64,000 nt of DNA. Origin: JADCRZ01 sp965200945 (GTDB taxonomy: Bacteria; Bacteroidota; Bacteroidia; Chitinophagales; Chitinophagaceae). The notes beneath the pieces are model-generated. The model was not told where the DNA came from, did not search any database, and saw only the letters and a list, made by a program, of their open reading frames with translations. Within the stretch, counting starts at the first letter, position 1; each line of letters begins with the position of its first letter. Where the stretch lies: positions 1,860,001 through 1,924,000 of the forward strand of contig OZ241749.1 in assembly GCA_965200945.1 (NCBI GenBank), read 5' to 3'. This document shows positions 9,529 to 18,216 of the stretch, in pieces. The translations under genes and the position numbers were made by a program.

Positions 9529-9546
9529 TTCTAATCACAATCTAAT
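9529..9546 (+). promoter_or_regulatory. Tandem direct repeat element TTCTAAT-N4-ATCTAAT (site 1)
   Basis: Two 7-base direct repeats (9529-9535 and 9540-9546) with a period of 11 bases. The element lies in the 184-base gap between the end of cytochrome b and the start of GH15, 134 bases upstream of the GH15 ATG and on the opposite strand relative to that gene. It is one of four exact copies of CTAAT-N6-CTAAT that I found in this window, all intergenic. The spacing matches that of PhoB/OmpR-family operators. Confidence 0.6.
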
Positions 9547-9578
9547 TTGATCAAAGTCGGGGTTAACCGGCTGATGCC

Positions 9579-10970
9579 TTATTTTCTGGTTTTCAGAAAT
9601 TCAACCAGTTTGTTCAGGTCATCACTGCTCAGCGACTGCCCGTAAGCGGGCATGTTGGGCCCGCCGTTGATGGTGCGCAGTTGTATCTCCCGGGCGGAAA
9701 GACGCCTGCTCACATAGGTAAGGTCAGGCCCTTTTAACCCCCCGTAGCCGGCGATCCTGTGGCAATAGAGGCATCCCTTCCGATAGAACAATTTGCTTCC
9801 CGAAACCACTTCGGCATTATCCGAGCGTACCACTGAAGCAGGCAACATCTTTGTTTTGAAATCGGGCGACCATCCCGCTTTGGAGCCCGCCACCAGCAGA
9901 GACCCTACGATGATGACCACGCTGGCAACGCCTGCCAGGGCCCACGGCCTGCGCAGCGCGCTCCGTTCTCCCTTGTTGGAGATGAAGGGTATGGAAAACA
10001 ACAGCAGAAAAATCAGTACCGGGCCAAAGAACATGACATATGATTCGATGGCCGGCGGCATGAGGGCAAACAACGCATAGATCCACAACAGGTACCAATC
10101 GGGCTGCGGGGTGGTGTAAATGGTGGAAGGATCGGGCGGTTTTGTAACGGGCGGCGGCCCGACCAGGTAGCCCAATGCAACGATGGCTACGATGGTCAGT
10201 ACTGAAAACAAGACATCCCTCCAGGCGGCATAAGGCCAGAAAGGCAATCCTTCCCTTTTCAGCATATCCCGGTACCAGGCGCGATAGGTTTTGGGATCCA
10301 GCAACCTGCCGGCCCGGGGCGGTTCGGAGATGCCATTCCTCATCACCAGCCACAAATGAAAGCCGACGAATACGAACAGCAAGGCGGGAAACAAAAACAC
10401 ATGGTATGCGAAGAAGCGGCTCAGCGTCTGTCCGCCGATGGTATCGCCGCCCATCAGTAAACGGGCTATATACTTACCGATCACCGGTATGCGCCCCATC
10501 TGTTCGGCCGCAACCACCGCCGACCACACCCCGTTTGCATCCCAGCGCAGCAACTGACCGGTGAAGCCCATCGATACCGTGAGCACCAGCAGCACCACAC
10601 CCGTTATCCAGTTCATTTCCCGCGGATACTTGTATGCTGCCGTGATGTACACCCGCAGCATATGGATGCCTACCATCAGTATCATGCCGGAGGCGCCGAA
10701 ATAGTGGATGCCCCTCAGCCACCGGCCCATTACGGCCTCGTGGGTGATGAACTGCAAAGATTTATATGCCTGGTCGGAGGAAGGCTGATACAGCAGGGCC
10801 AACCCGATGCCGGTTACCACCTGCACTACAAAACAAAACAAAGCAGCGCTTCCGAAAACATAGCTCCACTTGGATCCGGGAGGCACCAGGTGATCGAGCA
10901 GCGGCCTGATCATTTCGGAAATACCCGTTCTGTCATCGAACCAATACCATATCTTTTTTAACCGTTTCAT
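9579..10970 (-). CDS. qcrB: Cytochrome b of a bc complex with fused C-terminal cytochrome c domain
   Basis: A 463-residue inner-membrane protein. Residues 1-215 are the cytochrome b N-terminal domain with paired histidines for the two b hemes (GIHYFGASGM..GIHMLRV and FAYHVFLFPALLFVFVGFHLWLV). About 220-350 form the C-terminal helices, with PDWYLLW in place of the usual PEW Qo motif. Residues about 380-463 form a soluble c domain with heme site CLYCH and a later MPAY methionine. It receives electrons from quinol and passes them through the attached c heme, so no separate cytochrome c1 is needed. Its ATG shares a base with the Rieske stop (TGATG). It is the last gene of the respiratory operon. 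Confidence 0.92.
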   Translation of the reverse strand: MKRLKKIWYWFDDRTGISEMIRPLLDHLVPPGSKWSYVFGSAALFCFVVQVVTGIGLALLYQPSSDQAYKSLQFITHEAVMGRWLRGIHYFGASGMILMVGIHMLRVYITAAYKYPREMNWITGVVLLVLTVSMGFTGQLLRWDANGVWSAVVAAEQMGRIPVIGKYIARLLMGGDTIGGQTLSRFFAYHVFLFPALLFVFVGFHLWLVMRNGISEPPRAGRLLDPKTYRAWYRDMLKREGLPFWPYAAWRDVLFSVLTIVAIVALGYLVGPPPVTKPPDPSTIYTTPQPDWYLLWIYALFALMPPAIESYVMFFGPVLIFLLLFSIPFISNKGERSALRRPWALAGVASVVIIVGSLLVAGSKAGWSPDFKTKMLPASVVRSDNAEVVSGSKLFYRKGCLYCHRIAGYGGLKGPDLTYVSRRLSAREIQLRTINGGPNMPAYGQSLSSDDLNKLVEFLKTRK

Positions 10971-11473
10971 CAGGCAGTCATGTTTGTGATCGGCAAGGGG
11001 CTGGTTTTTATTTCCACCATGCCATTGTTCACCCGTATGGCATACTGTACCAACGCTTTCGGCGGCGGACCGGCAGCCACGGACCCGTCTTTATAATATA
11101 CGCCCCCGTGGCAGGGGCACATGAACAGGGAGGCGTTGTCCTCCCAGCGGATGGGGCAACCCAAATGGGTGCAATTGGAAGAAAAAGCGGCAAAGCCAGC
11201 ACCGCTCTCCCTTCTCACCCAGGCAGCCGATTTGGCCGTAACGCCAGCCCAGGGCAGCGGATCCGCATTGATGAACGAGACCAGCTTCGTGCTTCCTACG
11301 GGGAAGTCGGCCAGTGTGCCCACTTTTCGCCATTGTTCCTTCCTGCGTACCAGCAAGGGCCCGAACAGGGCGCTCAACACCGGAATGGCCACCAGCAAGG
11401 CGGGGATCGCACTGAGCCCCAGGCTGAGTTTAACGAGAAAACTTCTCCTGTTCTCATACTGTTTTTCGTTCAT
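10970..11473 (-). CDS. qcrA: Rieske 2Fe-2S protein of the bc complex
   Basis: A 167-residue protein with a Tat-type N-terminus (NRRSFLVKLSLGLSAIPALL) that doubles as a membrane anchor, then a periplasmic Rieske fold. The cluster ligands are in CTHLGCP and CPCHGG (residues about 111-135), complete with the expected two Cys-His pairs. It moves an electron from quinol at the Qo site to the c heme. It overlaps the small subunit IV gene upstream by 20 bases and shares one base with cytochrome b downstream, so the three are certainly cotranscribed and probably translationally coupled. Confidence 0.92.
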   Translation of the reverse strand: MNEKQYENRRSFLVKLSLGLSAIPALLVAIPVLSALFGPLLVRRKEQWRKVGTLADFPVGSTKLVSFINADPLPWAGVTAKSAAWVRRESGAGFAAFSSNCTHLGCPIRWEDNASLFMCPCHGGVYYKDGSVAAGPPPKALVQYAIRVNNGMVEIKTSPLPITNMTA

Positions 11474-11678
11474 GTATCATTTCTTTTATCCAACCCCATA
11501 AAGCAATAAAAAAGCCTGTCAGCCCCGCAAGGGCAAACAGCCAGGTCGTGATGAGCCCCAAGGCGGCAAAGAGGACGGATACCGCCATGATAAATGGCCA
11601 GTAGGTCCGCCGCGGGATGGCCCCGGGCCGCGCCCGGGCAGGTTGCGTATCTTGCAAATCGTCGATTTTTTCTCTCAT
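11454..11678 (-). CDS. Small two-helix membrane protein, probable cytochrome oxidase subunit IV
   Basis: A 74-residue protein with a charged N-terminus of about 25 residues, then two hydrophobic helices (PFIMAVSVLFAALGLIT and FALAGLTGFFIALWGWI) and a basic tail. Its size, topology and place between ctaG and the Rieske gene fit the small accessory subunit IV found with bacterial aa3/caa3 oxidases. Sequence alone is weak evidence because such subunits diverge fast. The other long frame over the same bases lacks helices. It begins 2 bases after the end of ctaG. Confidence 0.7.
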   Translation of the reverse strand: MREKIDDLQDTQPARARPGAIPRRTYWPFIMAVSVLFAALGLITTWLFALAGLTGFFIALWGWIKEMIHERKTV

Positions 11679-11680
11679 GG

Positions 11681-12502
11681 TTATCTGTTCTGCACTGCGT
11701 ATACTCCGCCGGTGTTTTTTTCATTCATCCATTTGCCCAGCAACCAGAGGGCGTATATCACGTAGATCAGGCAGCAGGGAACCCACATGATGAGCCCGGC
11801 CATCTGCTGATCGGCTAACCGGCTGATGCCCCATTCTGCGGTGATCAGGGTATTCAGGCCATAAGTATCGTTCATCGATAGATAATGCCGGTACAAACCG
11901 GCTGGCGCGAAAGTGATCAGGAGGCCCAGCAAGGAACAGGCGGTGCAGGCCGTGAACAGGTAGACGACGCCGCTCAGCGGGGCGATCCGGCATTGCTTCA
12001 CCGGCGTTACCAGCGGCCAGCCGAAAAGCATGCCTGATACGATCAGGCTGCCGCTTTCCAAGGCATGGAGCCAGTGAAAGCCGTTATCGTGCATATGCCC
12101 GGCACTCATCATGGAATTGAAAAGGGCCGGTATGTGCCAGAGCCACATGATACCAACCCCGGCAGCCCACCCGAGAACGGGCCTGCGCTGCAGAAGCCGG
12201 GAGAAACGTATGACGTGGCCGTTGTACTGCAACGCACTGCCCGAAAGCGATACAACGAGCAGCGGAGCAGCCACCAGCAATAAAAGCACGTGCACCACCA
12301 TATGGGCGCTGAACAGGTAATGCCCCGACAGCACAGCCAGCGGAGAAAAAAAGCACAACGCCAGCAATGCAGTGGCAGCGATAAACGGACCATACGGACC
12401 GACAGAGGAACGGCGGTGTATGTACCAGTACGTAAAAGCCAGCAGCATCAGGGCGGCCAGTGCGATGGGGTCCGCCTGCCAGTAAGTAAGAAAAACGCTC
12501 AT
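11681..12502 (-). CDS. ctaG: Cytochrome c oxidase assembly protein CtaG (caa3 type)
   Basis: About 273 residues with seven hydrophobic helices. Family marks are the histidines in SAHMVVHVLLLLVAAPLLV and MWLWHIPALFNSMM. CtaG-type proteins of the caa3 family help deliver copper or otherwise mature the oxidase. I place the start at 12502, MSVFLTYWQADPI, because this ATG overlaps the ctaE stop as ATGA, the usual mark of translational coupling. A longer frame back to 12547 adds 15 residues with no membrane character. The neighbouring oxidase genes support the assignment. Confidence 0.88.
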   Translation of the reverse strand: MSVFLTYWQADPIALAALMLLAFTYWYIHRRSSVGPYGPFIAATALLALCFFSPLAVLSGHYLFSAHMVVHVLLLLVAAPLLVVSLSGSALQYNGHVIRFSRLLQRRPVLGWAAGVGIMWLWHIPALFNSMMSAGHMHDNGFHWLHALESGSLIVSGMLFGWPLVTPVKQCRIAPLSGVVYLFTACTACSLLGLLITFAPAGLYRHYLSMNDTYGLNTLITAEWGISRLADQQMAGLIMWVPCCLIYVIYALWLLGKWMNEKNTGGVYAVQNR

Positions 12503-13056
12503 ATTAAATAAGGTACTACGTAAACAATGGTGAACACCGCCAGCCAAACGAGGTCTACAAAATGCCAGTAGATCCCGATCGTACCGAGCAAGGTGGATCG
12601 TTTGTCAAAAAAGCCCTGCAGGGCAAGAATAAAAAGTATGATGAGCAGTACGATCCCGATCACTACGTGCAGGCCATGAAAACCCGTGAGGGTATAAAAG
12701 GTGGTGCCGAACAGGCTGCTGCTCATCCGTACGTTGTTACGCAGCAACCGGTCGTATTCATGCCCCTGGCCTGTGAGGAACACCACGCCGAGCAGTATGG
12801 TGGCCAGCAGCCACAGGCTCATGTTACGGTGCTGCCCTTTTTTATGATAATGCTCGGCCAGCCGGTAGGTGCCGCTGCTGCATAGGAGCAGGAAAGTGAA
12901 ACAGGCGGTGGAACGCAGGTCAAGCGAAGTTCTGACCGCCGCTGCAAAATGCCCGCTCCTCCAGAAATAGAGATAGCCCATGATCAGCGATATAAAAAAT
13001 ATCGATTCCGAGCCTACGATCAGCAGCATCATGATATTATTTTCTTTCTTCATCAT
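12499..13056 (-). CDS. ctaE: Cytochrome c oxidase subunit III
   Basis: A 185-residue protein with five helices, the short bacterial form lacking the first two helices of the mitochondrial subunit. Typical text is ESIFFISLIMGYLYFW near the start, the conserved glutamate/histidine region LTGFHGLHVVIGIVLLI, and the C-terminal YWHFVDLVWLAVFTIVYV. Subunit III stabilises subunit I and its proton uptake. It overlaps ctaD by 20 bases at its start and ctaG by 4 bases at its end. Confidence 0.93.
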   Translation of the reverse strand: MMKKENNIMMLLIVGSESIFFISLIMGYLYFWRSGHFAAAVRTSLDLRSTACFTFLLLCSSGTYRLAEHYHKKGQHRNMSLWLLATILLGVVFLTGQGHEYDRLLRNNVRMSSSLFGTTFYTLTGFHGLHVVIGIVLLIILFILALQGFFDKRSTLLGTIGIYWHFVDLVWLAVFTIVYVVPYLI

Positions 13057-14695
13057 TTTTCCAGTCTGCCTTCGCAGGATATTTCAGGTCCCAAAATGGC
13101 CGGCGGCTTTTTATGTCCGGCAGGCCGTCGAAGTTGTCGTCTCCCGGGGCCGCTTCGGAATACCATTCGAGCGTAAAAGCATCCCATGGATCCTTGACAG
13201 CCACCACCGGGCTTTTCAGGGATTTGTACACATTGAAAAAGAGGAGCAGTGCAGCAGCGGCCATTAAAAAAGCGCCAGTGGTGGAACAGGCGTTCAGCAG
13301 GGTAAAATACGGTTTGCCGGGGTACGTGTATATCCTGCGCGGCATGCCCATCAGCCCCAGGAAATGCTGTACGGAGAAGGTGAGGTTAAAACCGGCCACA
13401 AAAAGCCAGAAGAAGATCTTTCCCAGCTTCTCATCCAGCATCCTGTTGCTCATTTTTGGAAACCAGTAAAAAAGGGCCGAGAACACACCGAAAAGCGAAC
13501 CGCCGACCAGCACATAATGCATATGCGCCACTACGTAGTAGGTATCGGTGAGTTCCCAGTCGATCGGAACGATGGAAAAGGCGATACCGGACAACCCGCC
13601 GATGGTGAATTCGATCAGGAAAGCGATGGCAAACATCATCGATACGGTAAAACGGATGGAACCGCCGTACATGGTTCCGAGCCAACTGAATATTTTGACG
13701 CCGGTAGGTACGCCGATCAGTGCGCTGCTGGCCGCAAAAAAAGTATTGACGGTATTTCCCAGCCCGGTTGCGAACATATGATGCACCCACACCCCGAACG
13801 ACAGCAGACCGATCGCCACGGAAGAGCCGGCAATAAGAGAGTATCCCCAGATACGCTTGCGCGAAAATACCTGGAACACTTCCGAGAAAACACCGAAGGC
13901 AGGCAGTATGAGTATATACACTTCCGGATGGCCGAACAGCCAGAACAGGTGCTGCCACAGCAAGGCTCCGCCGCCGGAAGCGGTAAAGAACCGGGCGTTG
14001 AGCTGCCGGTCGAGCAGCAGCATACAGAGATCTGCATTGAGGGAAGGCAAGGCCCCGATGATCAGGAATGCGTTAACCAGCGACATCCATACGAACAGCG
14101 GCAGCATATTCAGCCTCATGCCGGGGGCACGGTAGCGCAGGATGGTAACGATCAGGTTGATACCGGTGCTTACGGAACCGATGCCTGCCATCAGCAGCCC
14201 CATGCAGAAATAGTCGATGCCCGGCGAGCTGGAATAGTTGTATTCGCTTAATGGTGCATAGTTGAACCAGCCCGCATCCGGGGCGCCGCCGGCCAGAAAG
14301 CTGAAATACAGCAGGAAGCCGCCCAGCAGGGTTACCCAGAACCCGAAAGCGTTCATGCGGGGGAAAGCCATGTCGTTGGCACCGATCATCAGCGGAACCA
14401 TATAAACCTGCAAACCCAGCAGGGCCGGCATCATCACGAAAAATATCATCGTAACGCCGTGCATGGTGAATGCCTGGTTGTAGGCATCGGGACCCAGAAA
14501 ATGATTGTCCGAAACGGATAGTTGAGTCCGGATGAGCAGGGCGAGTATACCACCGGCGACGAAGAACACCAGTGACATCCACAGGTAAAGGATCCCGATC
14601 TCCTTGTGGTCTACGGAAGAGAGCCAGCGCAGGATGCGTTGGTCTTTATACACAGCTTTCTTCGTTGGATTCATATCGGGGTACAGGAACTCCAT
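13037..14695 (-). CDS. ctaD: Cytochrome c oxidase subunit I
   Basis: A 552-residue heme-copper oxidase core with twelve helices. The low-spin heme histidine is in TMHGVTMIFFVMMPAL. The CuB histidine with its cross-linked tyrosine is in FGHPEVYILILPAFG, and the heme a and a3 histidines are in VAHMHYVLVGG. MAFPRMNAFGFW marks the D-channel side. Together these place it in the A family of proton-pumping oxidases, reducing O2 to water. It sits between ctaC (gap of 1 base) and ctaE (overlap of 20). Length is normal. Confidence 0.96.
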   Translation of the reverse strand: MEFLYPDMNPTKKAVYKDQRILRWLSSVDHKEIGILYLWMSLVFFVAGGILALLIRTQLSVSDNHFLGPDAYNQAFTMHGVTMIFFVMMPALLGLQVYMVPLMIGANDMAFPRMNAFGFWVTLLGGFLLYFSFLAGGAPDAGWFNYAPLSEYNYSSSPGIDYFCMGLLMAGIGSVSTGINLIVTILRYRAPGMRLNMLPLFVWMSLVNAFLIIGALPSLNADLCMLLLDRQLNARFFTASGGGALLWQHLFWLFGHPEVYILILPAFGVFSEVFQVFSRKRIWGYSLIAGSSVAIGLLSFGVWVHHMFATGLGNTVNTFFAASSALIGVPTGVKIFSWLGTMYGGSIRFTVSMMFAIAFLIEFTIGGLSGIAFSIVPIDWELTDTYYVVAHMHYVLVGGSLFGVFSALFYWFPKMSNRMLDEKLGKIFFWLFVAGFNLTFSVQHFLGLMGMPRRIYTYPGKPYFTLLNACSTTGAFLMAAAALLLFFNVYKSLKSPVVAVKDPWDAFTLEWYSEAAPGDDNFDGLPDIKSRRPFWDLKYPAKADWKNDEERK

Positions 14696-14696
14696 A

Positions 14697-15620
14697 TCAT
14701 TGAAGGGAAGTTAAATAAGCGGTCAAGGCGTCCAGTGATTTTTCATCCAGCCGGTAGGCGGGCATGTTGGCTCCCGGCTTGATGGACTGCGGGTCGCGGA
14801 TCCACCGGCGGAGGTTTTCGCGGTTGTTGACCAACAGCCCGGTGAGCAGCGTTTGCCTGCCGGCCAGGTGGGTAAGATCGGGGCCTGCGTTGATCCCCCG
14901 CCCGGAACCGTTCACCTGATGACAATTGCCGCATGTCTTTTGCCGGAAGAGGTCCGCACCACGTTGCACCATAGAATCGTGCACAGCGGCGGGACTGGCA
15001 CGCTGCCCGTTCAGCCAGTGGTCGAAGTCCGGTTCTTTCTGAGCAACCACGATGATATGCATACCGGCATGCTGGGCGCCGCAGAATTCGCTGCAGGCCC
15101 CGCCGTATGTTCCGGGCTCCCTGATGGTGATCCATAAATAATTTTCCTGCCCGCTGATCATGTCCATCTTGCTTCCGAATTGCGGAACCCACCAGTCATG
15201 AATGACATCCGCCGAAAGCAGTTTCACCAGAAGCCTGCGGCCTGCAGGAAGATGAACCTCATTGGCAGTCGTTACCTGCTTTGCGGGATACTGCACTTCC
15301 CACCAGTACTGGTGACCCGTGATGACCACATCGGGTGTTCGGCCATCCGTGTCCGCAGCCACTTCGTGCATAGTTCCGGTCATCAGGAGAAAAAAACCGA
15401 TCACCAAGCAAAGGGGCAGACCTACGAGTAAGTATTCCCACCGGGTATCGAGATGCTGTGCAGTATACTGCTGTCCTGGCTTCGACCTGAATTTCCAGGT
15501 GATGTAAACAGTGGCAGCAACCACCAGGAGTAAAATAAACCCTGCTGCCCAATAGAAGTAACCATGCAACCTGTTGATCGCATCTGCCTCAACGGTCGAA
15601 GAATGCAACACATAATCCAT
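14697..15620 (-). CDS. ctaC: Cytochrome c oxidase subunit II with fused cytochrome c domain (caa3 type)
   Basis: A 307-residue protein. Two N-terminal helices (about 20-40 and 70-90) anchor a periplasmic cupredoxin domain. The CuA ligands are visible in CSEFCGAQHAGMH (about 180-192), with the upstream aromatic stretch HQYWWEVQYP. Residues from about 215 form a c-type domain with CGNCH and a distal MPAY. This is the caa3 arrangement, where the fused heme passes electrons to CuA. It is the first gene of the seven-gene operon. No lipobox is seen, unlike many caa3 subunits II. The region upstream carries tandem element 2 at 15832. Confidence 0.94.
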   Translation of the reverse strand: MDYVLHSSTVEADAINRLHGYFYWAAGFILLLVVAATVYITWKFRSKPGQQYTAQHLDTRWEYLLVGLPLCLVIGFFLLMTGTMHEVAADTDGRTPDVVITGHQYWWEVQYPAKQVTTANEVHLPAGRRLLVKLLSADVIHDWWVPQFGSKMDMISGQENYLWITIREPGTYGGACSEFCGAQHAGMHIIVVAQKEPDFDHWLNGQRASPAAVHDSMVQRGADLFRQKTCGNCHQVNGSGRGINAGPDLTHLAGRQTLLTGLLVNNRENLRRWIRDPQSIKPGANMPAYRLDEKSLDALTAYLTSLQ

Positions 15621-16045
15621 GTAGAATAATATATATGATGACGGAGGTAGAGGAGTTAAATTTGCCGTTTATTAATCTGAGAAGAAGTTAATAACCTGTG
15701 AATGCCGGATTTAAATTCGATATTTCTCCGACACCCGCAGGTTGATTTCAATGGCAGGCAATCATCATAACTTACAAAAAGAACATGCGTGCTAAGTTGA
15801 AGGAATTTTCCGGAGGGAGCCGCATATCGACATTAGAATGATATTAGATTGTTCCACCTCCCCCGTCTTGTAAAAGCGAGGCAGCGCTTTTGCATAGGAT
15901 AAATCAGGTTGTTATCACCCTTTGATCTGGGCAGGAGGTTTCTAGATTTCAACTTTCTGCTCTCTTTTCAAGGAGAGCCGGATCAGACCTCAATGAAGGC
16001 GAAATAACTTACGGTGCTTCAATATCATATCAAAATCATTTTATT
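15621..16045. other. Divergent intergenic region between ctaC and an SDR gene
   Basis: The stretch of 425 bases holds no credible gene. It must contain promoters for both the respiratory operon (leftward) and the SDR/AI-2E genes (rightward). The only clear structure is the tandem repeat element at 15832-15849, near the middle. I did not find a clean TAnnTTTG box for either direction. Confidence 0.7.
15832..15849 (-). promoter_or_regulatory. Tandem direct repeat element, minus strand ATCTAAT-N4-TTCTAAT (site 2)
   Basis: On the plus strand ATTAGAA (15832-15838) is followed four bases later by ATTAGAT (15843-15849), a period of 11. It lies 211 bases before the ctaC start and 196 bases before the SDR start, so either transcription unit could be the target. 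Read on the minus strand it is oriented in the direction of the oxidase operon. Confidence 0.6.
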
Positions 16046-17056
16046 ATGCCGGAGCGGGATATTTTCAGAGACAAGGTCGTTGTTATTACAGGTGCAACAG
16101 GTGGTGTCGGCAGGGCGACAGCCTGGGAATTCGCGAAACAGGGAGCGAAAATTGCGTTGCTGGCAAGAGGGGAAGAGCAGTTGAAGGCTACCCAGAAAGA
16201 AGTGGAAGAACTGGGCGGAACAGCACTTGCCATCCGGGTCGACGTAGCGGATGCGACTGCCGTGGAATCCGCAGCGGAAGAAACGGAAACCAGATTAGGC
16301 CCGATCGACGTTTGGGTGAACAATGCCATGGCCAGCGTATTCGCACCCATCGATGAAATTACGCCGGAGGAATTCAAAAGGGTAACGGAAGTCACTTACC
16401 TGGGCCAGGTATACGGCACACTGGCGGCATTGAAAAGAATGAAGCTGAGGAACAAGGGCTCTATCGTACTTGTTGGCTCAGCACTTGCCTACAGGGGCAT
16501 TCCGCTGCAGTCGGCCTACTGCGGCTCGAAGCATGGAATCCAGGGTTTTTACGATTCGCTCCGCACAGAGCTTCTGCATGATAAAAGCCGGATCAAAACC
16601 TGCATGGTGCAGTTGCCGGCCATGAATACGACCCAGTTCGGCTGGGTGCTGAGCAGGCTTCCTAATCAACCGAGGCCCATGGGAAAAGTGTACCAGCCGG
16701 AAGTGGCCGCCAGGGCGATCGTATTTGCGGCGCAACACAACCGGAGAAGCATCTGGGTAGGCTACCCCACTTTCGAAGCCATTCTTGGAAACAAGATCGC
16801 TCCCTGGTATGCGGACCAGGTACTTGCAAGAACCGGATATCAGGGACAGCAAACAAGCGAGCCGGTACGCCCTGACCGAAAAAGCAACGTGTGGCAACCT
16901 GTGAATGAAGACCGGGGAGCGCATGGAAACTTTGGGAACATAGCAGCCAACAAGAGCTTACTTCTATGGACGAGCATGCACCGCAGAACCATCACCGCGC
17001 TTACTGTTTTAGCGGTGGGAGGATTGATCGCCGCTTTTGCCAAACGGAAAAAATAA
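16046..17056 (+). CDS. Short-chain dehydrogenase/reductase with C-terminal membrane anchor
   Basis: A 336-residue SDR. The dinucleotide motif TGATGGVG is at residues 15-22, VNNA at 91-94, the catalytic serine at 145 and YCGSK (Tyr158, Lys162). The enzyme should oxidise or reduce an alcohol or carbonyl using NAD(P). Classical SDRs are about 250 residues. Here an extra 80 residues end in a hydrophobic helix (ITALTVLAVGGLIAAFA) followed by KRKK, which suggests a C-terminal anchor in the inner membrane with the catalytic domain in the cytoplasm. The substrate is unknown. It precedes the AI-2E transporter by 116 bases on the same strand. Confidence 0.88.
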   Translation: MPERDIFRDKVVVITGATGGVGRATAWEFAKQGAKIALLARGEEQLKATQKEVEELGGTALAIRVDVADATAVESAAEETETRLGPIDVWVNNAMASVFAPIDEITPEEFKRVTEVTYLGQVYGTLAALKRMKLRNKGSIVLVGSALAYRGIPLQSAYCGSKHGIQGFYDSLRTELLHDKSRIKTCMVQLPAMNTTQFGWVLSRLPNQPRPMGKVYQPEVAARAIVFAAQHNRRSIWVGYPTFEAILGNKIAPWYADQVLARTGYQGQQTSEPVRPDRKSNVWQPVNEDRGAHGNFGNIAANKSLLLWTSMHRRTITALTVLAVGGLIAAFAKRKK

Positions 17057-17172
17057 GCGGAACAATTCAGATCAGGATTGCTTAAAATGAGCGCCGAACC
17101 AAAAGCGCCTCCGGTTTGCCCACTTACAGGAATGTGCGTCGTTTAATCCAATCAAACCATCGCTAATAATTT

Positions 17173-18216
17173 ATGGAAAATTCATCTGCAGACAAGGAAC
17201 CGGTTCCCTTTAAGAAGAAACTATGGATAGCCGGGGGAATATTCTCATTTATCATTCTGTCACTGCTGTTGTTCAAAGCCATCTTCAGCGTATTGCTGCT
17301 GGTGTTTGCGGGTGTGTTGATCGCCATTTATTTTTACGGCGTTGCCGGGCTTTTCCAAAGGTATTTCCACTGGCCGGCCAAATTGAGCATTATTCTTTCC
17401 GTTGTACTCAACATTCTGCTGCTGGCAGGCTTTTTCTGGTTCATCGGGGCCAGGATACAGCAGCAGGTTGCTCAGCTGAGCGATACCCTGCCCGCTACCA
17501 TTGAAAACGCAAAGACACGCATTGGTGAAAATCCGGTTGGAAGAAAACTGCTGGAAAAATACGGCTCATCCGGAAATTCGTCCAAAACACTGGCTGCTGC
17601 CGGCAGTTTCTTTTCCTCCAGCTTCGGCATCCTCAGCGATCTTTATATCGTTATCCTGCTCGCGCTGTTTTTCACGGCATCGCCAGGCTTATACAGAAAG
17701 GGGATCATCAGCCTGCTGCCCGTAAAAGCGAAAGAGAAGGGAGACGAAGTGTTAACGAAAATCCGTGGAATCCTCACCAAGTGGCTCAAGGGGCAGATCA
17801 TCGGTATATTTGTGATCGCCATTTTAACAGGAATCGGCTTGCTTATCATTGGGATGCCGCTGGTGCTTACCCTGTCGCTGACAGCAGGCCTGCTGAATTT
17901 CATTCCCAATTTCGGCCCCGTGATCGCGCTGGTGCCGGCCGTGCTGATCGCCTTCATGCAGGGAACAACGACGGCATTGATCGTTGCCGGGATGTACACG
18001 CTGGTACAAATATTTCAAAGCGCGGTGTCGCAGCCGCTGGTGCAGAAAAAAATGGCCAACATCCCTCCGGCCTTAACGATCGTAGCGCAGGTGGGCATGG
18101 GCACCCTGGGCGGCTTCTGGGGCGTGCTGCTGGCCACGCCAACGATAGCCATCCTGATGGTAATCGTGCAGGAGTTGTATGTTAACAGGCAACACCCGCC
18201 TGCTGCGAAAGAGTAA
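17173..18216 (+). CDS. AI-2E family transporter (PerM/YdiK-like)
   Basis: A 347-residue membrane protein. After a charged N-terminus come two helices, then a soluble segment (about 95-150), then the family core with four to five helices. Typical family text is LLNFIPNFGPVIALVPAVLIAF (about 237-258) and the final GFWGVLLATPTIAILMVIVQELY. The family name comes from autoinducer-2 export, but many members instead move ions or unknown solutes, including Na+/H+ exchangers, so the function is open. It follows the anchored SDR on the same strand and may be cotranscribed with it. Confidence 0.88.
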   Translation: MENSSADKEPVPFKKKLWIAGGIFSFIILSLLLFKAIFSVLLLVFAGVLIAIYFYGVAGLFQRYFHWPAKLSIILSVVLNILLLAGFFWFIGARIQQQVAQLSDTLPATIENAKTRIGENPVGRKLLEKYGSSGNSSKTLAAAGSFFSSSFGILSDLYIVILLALFFTASPGLYRKGIISLLPVKAKEKGDEVLTKIRGILTKWLKGQIIGIFVIAILTGIGLLIIGMPLVLTLSLTAGLLNFIPNFGPVIALVPAVLIAFMQGTTTALIVAGMYTLVQIFQSAVSQPLVQKKMANIPPALTIVAQVGMGTLGGFWGVLLATPTIAILMVIVQELYVNRQHPPAAKE

